Shown: positions 59,552 to 64,000 of the stretch, piece by piece
Layout: each line of letters opens with the position of its first letter
Numbering within the stretch: position 1 is the first letter of the stretch
Source of the DNA: Acanthochlamys bracteata
Taxonomy: Eukaryota > Streptophyta > Magnoliopsida > Pandanales > Velloziaceae
DNA length: 64,000 bases
Direction: 5' to 3'
NCBI GenBank assembly: GCA_019914995.1
Contig: CM034128.1
Span: forward strand, 64,501-128,500
Notes under the pieces: generated by a model
Told to the model about the DNA's origin: nothing
Databases searched by the model: none
Seen by the model: the letters and a program-made list of their open reading frames with translations, nothing else
Translations under genes and position numbers: made by a program

Positions 59552-59563
59552 TGGCATCAGAGC
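59552..59563 (+). other. Primer-binding site
   Basis: TGGCATCAGAGC differs by one base from the plant initiator-tRNA-Met-complementary TGGTATCAGAGC used by copia elements to prime minus-strand synthesis. Confidence 0.85.
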
Positions 59564-59578
59564 TATTGATTTGTTGCG

Positions 59579-60859
59579 ATGGCTAGCAAGTACGAGATTG
59601 AGAAGTTCAATGGGAGCAACTACACATTGTGGAGAGCAAGGCTATTGGCGGTCCTTGCAAAGGAGAATTGTTTGGGAGCACTAGAGAATCGGTCAAGTGA
59701 TCTTCCGGAGAAAAGATGGCAGAAAATTGAGCGAAATGCTTTGGCACACATTCATCTTACCTTGGCCGATGATATCTTGCTGAGTGTACTGGAAAAGAAG
59801 ACCGCAAAGGAGGTATGGGAGAAGCTGGAAAAAACTTATGCTAAGAAGTTACCGCAACATGCCATTTTCTTAATGAGAAAGATGTATTCTCTACGCATGT
59901 TGGACTCAGCTTCTGCTTCAGGACACTTGGGTTCATTGGAGGCTTTGTTTTCTCAATTGACAACGTTGGGAAAGAAGATAGAAACTAATGAACGTGCCTT
60001 GATCCTTCTACAAAGCCTTCCCGATTCCTATGATCAGGTAGTGATCAACCTCACTAGTACGACTGATATAGATTCTCTTGTTTATGATGAGGTAGCAGCA
60101 GCTGTTCTTGAGAAAGAAGGTCGCCGCAAACGCAAACAAGAGATTTCACCTGTTGGGCACCAAGCTGAAGCTTTATTGATTGCACAAGATAGCTTGGGCA
60201 AGAAACGGAAATTCAATAACGGTTCTGGACAGAAGAAAAACAAGCGACAGGTGAAGTGTTATGCGTGTGGAAAGTTTGGACATATCAAAAGAGAATGTAA
60301 GACCATAACAAATAAGGTTGGAGGTACGGATTCCTCGAAGTCCCTTACTTGTGTGGCGTACAACTCTGATGATGGTGAGGCTCTAGTGGGAGAGACGGTG
60401 GTTGCGTCCAAACTCTCAGATGACTGGATCTTGGACTCGGGAGCATCCTGGCACATGACTTCTAGAAGAGATTTGTTTCATCACTATAAAGTTATTTCTG
60501 GAGGTGCCGTGCGGATGGAAAATGGACAAGTCTTTGAAGTTGCTGGAGTCGGTTCCATCAAGTTTAGAGCAAATGATGGAAATGTATGCATCATCAGTAA
60601 GGTACGTCATGTACTTGGTCTTACAAAGAATTTAGGACAATTGGATGACCTAGGCTGCAAGACTCGTGTTGAAAGCGGGATTATGGATGTCATTAAAGAC
60701 GGGCAGAAGATCTTGGAAGCTGAAAAGATTGACTCAAACTTATATAAGGTGCGTGGGGTGACACTGACGCATGGAGAAGCTTGTGTTGCATCAAGCAACA
60801 TTGAGGATATCACGCGAGTGTGGCTCCTGAAATTAGGACATATCTCGGAACGTGGTTGA
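59579..60859 (+). pseudogene. Copia gag and protease region, interrupted
   Basis: A 426-residue frame from the ATG at 59579. Gag occupies about residues 1-250, with a CCHC zinc knuckle (CYACGKFGHIKREC, C-x2-C-x4-H-x4-C) near residue 227. The aspartic protease site DSGA lies near residue 285. The frame ends at a TGA (60857-60859) in the pre-integrase region, where sequence after the stop continues the expected domain in another frame, so a small deletion has broken it. A further stop follows at about 60964. Confidence 0.85.
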
Positions 60860-61221
60860 AGATCCTCAGTGATCGGAAGCTTCTGCCAGGATTATCCGTT
60901 GTAAAGTTACCATTCTGCGAGAAATGTGTCACCGGTAAGCAGCATCGGGCAAAGTTTGGGAGATAGGTCAGTCGATTATTCTCGAAAAACAAACTCGGTA
61001 CAGTGCCCACAGCAACAAGAGCTTGCTTTCTTTCCCCATTGATGGTTTACCTAGTGCTTAGGACATCCGGAATCATCTAACCTAATCCACACCATTGACA
61101 CCACCGCTATAAGGCATGATCAGGCATGCAATGGATTTATCCAGTTGTCAAATCTGGATCCCAAGAGCAGATCATCATCTGTAAACTGGATTGAGTTTTC
61201 AGAGCTAAAGACAAACTTCAC
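60860..61221 (+). pseudogene. Damaged pre-integrase segment
   Basis: The first 100 bp are the frameshifted rest of the pre-integrase zinc-binding region (Cys residues near 60917 and 60926). From about 61010 to 61200 no coherent copia coding was recognised, suggesting a deletion or replaced sequence. Confidence 0.6.
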
Positions 61222-62262
61222 TTGATTCACTCGGATGTGTGGGAGTCACCGCAACTATCTCTTGGTGGTGCTAAATATTTTGTTTCATTTATTGATGATT
61301 TTTTCAGGAGAAGTTGGGTATTCCCAATCCGAAGGAAGTCGGAAGTCTTTGAGGTGTTCAAGTTCTTCAAAGCCCGGATGGAACTTGATTCCAGCAGTAG
61401 GATCAAGTGCCTTAGATCGGACAATGGTGGAGAATACAACAGTGCGGAGTTTGTTACTCTCCTGGCACAAGAAGGAATAAAAAGGCAGTCAACGGTGGCT
61501 TACACGCCTCAGCAGAATAGAGTAGCTGAACGATTCAATCGAACACTAGCTGAGCGGGTACGTGCTATGCTACAAGGGGCTGGTCTGCCACATAGTTTTT
61601 GGGCAGAAGCAGTCAAGACTGCTTGCTATGTGTTGAATCGTATTCCTTCTACTGCCATTGATTTGAAAATTCTAATGGAATTGTGGACTGGTGCCACTGT
61701 TGATTATTCTCGTCTGTATATTTTTGATTGTCCGGTGTATGTGATGTATAATGCCCAGGAAAGAAACAAACTGGATCCAAAGTCCAGAAGATGCCTATTC
61801 TTGGGATATGCTGAAGATGTTTTGGGGTATCGTTTATGGGATCCCATTGCCCATAAAGTTATCTTCAACAGGGATGTCATCTTTACGGAGGACCAGCTGC
61901 AAAGAGTGACTGATAGCGATGATGCAAGAGAGAAGGAGGCATCACTTCCAGTGATGACCACATCGGTACTGGAGGAGAATGATGAAAAAGACGATCCTAA
62001 TCTGGAGCCAATACTAGCGGATGAGCACATAGAAGAGGATGGAGTTCCCAGGCCTACGTCCCTTAGGCGTTCAACTCGCAAGAGAAAAACACCTGAGAGG
62101 TATGAGGACTATTTTATGGAGTCACCTCAATCTGTATATTGTTTATTCACAGAGGAAGGAGAGCCATCTTCTCTCAAAGAAGTGCTGGAGAGTTCAGATG
62201 CGTCTCTGTGGATGGAAGCTATGAAGGAAGAGCTTGAGGCGCTTCATAAAAATAGGACATAG
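61222..62262 (+). pseudogene. Copia integrase core and start of reverse transcriptase region
   Basis: An open frame of 346 residues. Integrase catalytic acids sit in HSDVW (N terminus), RSDNGGEY (about residue 67) and QNRVAERFNRT (about residue 105), followed by the C-terminal region and a linker. It ends at a TAG (62260-62262) where TGG would be expected at the start of the reverse-transcriptase domain, so a point mutation has made a nonsense codon. Confidence 0.85.
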
Positions 62263-63791
62263 GAGCTGGTACCTCTACCCCAAGGCCGTAAAGCTATTGG
62301 AAATAAATGGGTCTACAAGATTAAGAGAGGCAGTAATGATCAAGTAGAACGGTATCGTGCTCGGCTGGTAGTGAAAAGCTACGCACAGAAGGAAGGGATC
62401 GACTTTGATAAAATCTTCTCTCCAGTGGTACGTTTAACAACTATTCGTGTGGTCTTAGCACTGTGTGCATCATCGGATCTCCATCTTGAACATTTCGATG
62501 TGAAGACGGCGTTCTTACGGAGAGCTCAAGAGGAGATATATATGTCCAACCCGAAGGCTTTGCCGTTAAAAGCGAGGAGGATCTGGTGTGTCGGTTGGCC
62601 AAATCTCTTTATGGGCTTAAACAAGCACCCGCGGTGTTGGTATAAGAGATTTGATTCTTGTATCGAGAGCCTTGGATACAAACAAGTTAGTCTCGAACTC
62701 TTGTGTGTACATCAAGAGATTTGAGGGAGGTGAGTTTGTCATGTTGCTGCTGTATGTGGATGATATGCTTGTAGCAGGTCCAAGCATAGATCGTATCCAA
62801 CAATTGAAGGCTCAACTGGCTAGTGAATTCGATACCAGGACTTGGGGCGTGCAAAAACGTAATCCTAGGGATGCGAGATATATGGCGAGATAGAGGCAAT
62901 AGAGAGATTGGTGTCTCTCGGACTAGCTATCTGAGGAAAGTGTTCGAGCGGTTCAACATGTATGGTGGTAAGCCGATGTCTACCCCACTCTCTATTAGTC
63001 TCAAACTATCCTCTTTGTTATCCCCTAGCTAGGAGCAAGAGAGGATAGAGATGTCTCGGATACCATATGCATCAGCAGTGAGAAGCCTAATGTATGCCAT
63101 GATTTGCACTCGGCCTGACATTGCACATGCAGTGGGAGTGGTAAGTAGATTTATGGCATGTCCTGGCATTGAGCATTGGAAGGCGGTAAAAAGGATCCTT
63201 CGGTATGTGAAAGGAACCTTAAATGCTGCATTGTGTTACAGAGGATCTGATTTTGTTGTCAAAGGGTTTGTTGATGCAGACTATGCGGGTGATTTGGATA
63301 GGAGGAAATCCACCTCTGGTTATGTGTTTATTCTTGCAGGTGGTGCTGTCAGTTGGTGTTCTAAACTGCAGTCCGTGGTAGCTCTGTCTACAACGGAAGC
63401 TGAGTATATGGCAGCAACACAGGCATGCAAGAAAGGGGTCTGGATGAAGAGACTGTTGGAGGAACTTGGGCAAAAATATGAGACTTTATCTCTGTTTTGT
63501 GATAGCCTAAGTGCATTGCATCTTGCAAAAAATCCAGCACTTCATTCCAGAACAAAATACATAGATATACAGTATTATTACGTACGGGAGGTGGTTTCTA
63601 GTGGGAGCATTGATATGCTCAAGATTTCTACCAAAGGGAACCCTGTGGATGCCTTAATTAAGGTGGTAACTCTTGACAAGTTTTTATTTTGTAGATCTCT
63701 ATATGGAATCACAATGGAGAACAGCATTAGATGGGACAAGAAAGCCGAAAGGAAATCACATCAAGATAGCAATGGAACCGAGGGAAGATAG
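62263..63791 (+). pseudogene. Copia reverse transcriptase and RNase H, multiple frame breaks
   Basis: Fragments in changing frames: GNKWVYKIKRG after the nonsense codon, then 62371-62724 with FDVKTAFL, the active-site LLYVDDMLVAG near 62745, and a long RNase H frame at 63051-63791 (DADYAGD, STTEAEYMA). Breaks fall at about 62520-62560, 62640-62690, 62850-62900 and 63030. Confidence 0.85.
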
Positions 63792-63930
63792 ATAACGGTG
63801 TGAGGTAAAGGAAGTCAGCTAGCATGCGTGCTAGCCCTGCTCCTCTTAGTCGTATCTATTTTCAGTGTCATCAAATTTTGACACTTACGTATCGGTTTCT
63901 TGTTATTGTTAGATTGCAATTTACAAAGTG

Positions 63931-64000
63931 TCTTTAAGTGGAAGATTTGTTAGATATTATAAAGCACTATATAAATTAGTAGTACATAGTGGTTAACAAA
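63931..64000 (+). repeat. Polypurine tract and first 53 bp of the 3' LTR
   Basis: A purine-rich stretch (AAGTGGAAGATT) immediately precedes TGTTAGATATTATAAAGC at 63948, which matches the 5' LTR start. The rest of the LTR and the right-hand target-site duplication lie outside the window. Confidence 0.85.

Larger units (their letters stand above)
59010..64000 (+). mobile_element. Ty1/copia LTR retrotransposon (right end outside window)
   Basis: The order is 5' LTR, primer-binding site, gag, protease, integrase, reverse transcriptase, RNase H, purine-rich tract, start of 3' LTR. Integrase before reverse transcriptase identifies Ty1/copia. The gag N terminus (KYEIEKFNGSNYTLWRARLL) resembles the Tork/Tnt1 group. 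Coding capacity is destroyed by several stops and frame changes, so the element is not autonomous. It lies in the same orientation as the gene it interrupts. Confidence 0.93.

Noticed and set aside
61704-62081. 125-codon minus-strand frame
   Set aside because: Antisense of the integrase region of the copia element.

Overview
The window is nuclear DNA from a flowering plant, most likely a eudicot. The evidence is many short GT-AG introns, a miR396 target site in a growth-regulating factor gene, plastid and mitochondrial targeting sequences, a TT2-type MYB gene, TGGGCY (site II) promoter motifs, a Ty1/copia retrotransposon and Harbinger-type MITEs. I rebuilt gene models by joining exons at splice sites and requiring the reading frame to stay open across every junction. 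No prokaryotic-type features, CRISPR arrays, tRNAs or rRNAs were seen.

Layout: (1) 1-229, 5' end of a minus-strand gene for a plastid-type precursor, cut by the window edge. (2) 2695-3327, a small three-exon gene in which every exon encodes one C-x-N-A-x-N-P-[FY]-H-x-C-x3-C motif. Next to it, 4007-6890, is SYF2, a spliceosome factor whose first two exons carry the same motif. (3) 7261-9243, an intronless PPR protein. (4) 10317-12880, a frameshifted first-exon copy followed by an intact ZNF706/SERF-like gene. (5) 14681-21223, a 17-exon mitochondrial DnaJ (GFA2). (6) About 23520-24380, a decayed LINE; then 24553-26666 (minus), a plastid DUF1995 protein. (7) 28330-30414, a membrane-anchored coiled-coil protein. 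(8) 31752-33473, a syntaxin SYP4 pseudogene. (9) 34600-35220, MITE-rich spacer. (10) 36618-39170, a GRF transcription factor. (11) 41188-43453, a 211-residue coiled-coil protein. (12) 45115-46180 (minus), a TT2-like R2R3-MYB. (13) 47894-51691 (minus), a 16-exon MAK/MHK-type kinase, head-to-head with 54665-57018, the chloroplast Rho-N protein RHON1. (14) A divergent pair: a small 81-residue ORF (57602-57847, minus) and a 248-residue plant protein (58279-59025). (15) 59010-64000, a Ty1/copia retrotransposon inserted into the end of the preceding gene; it runs past the right edge.

The genes are ordinary, independently transcribed plant genes and do not form a pathway cluster. The most unusual signals are the exon-by-exon repetition of a CHCC motif in a small gene beside SYF2, the retrotransposon that now supplies the last codons and stop of a host gene, two broken paralogues that keep their splice sites (ZNF706-like and SYP4), a GC-AG intron in the kinase gene, and a bidirectional promoter with four site II motifs. 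I see no convincing new multi-gene system.
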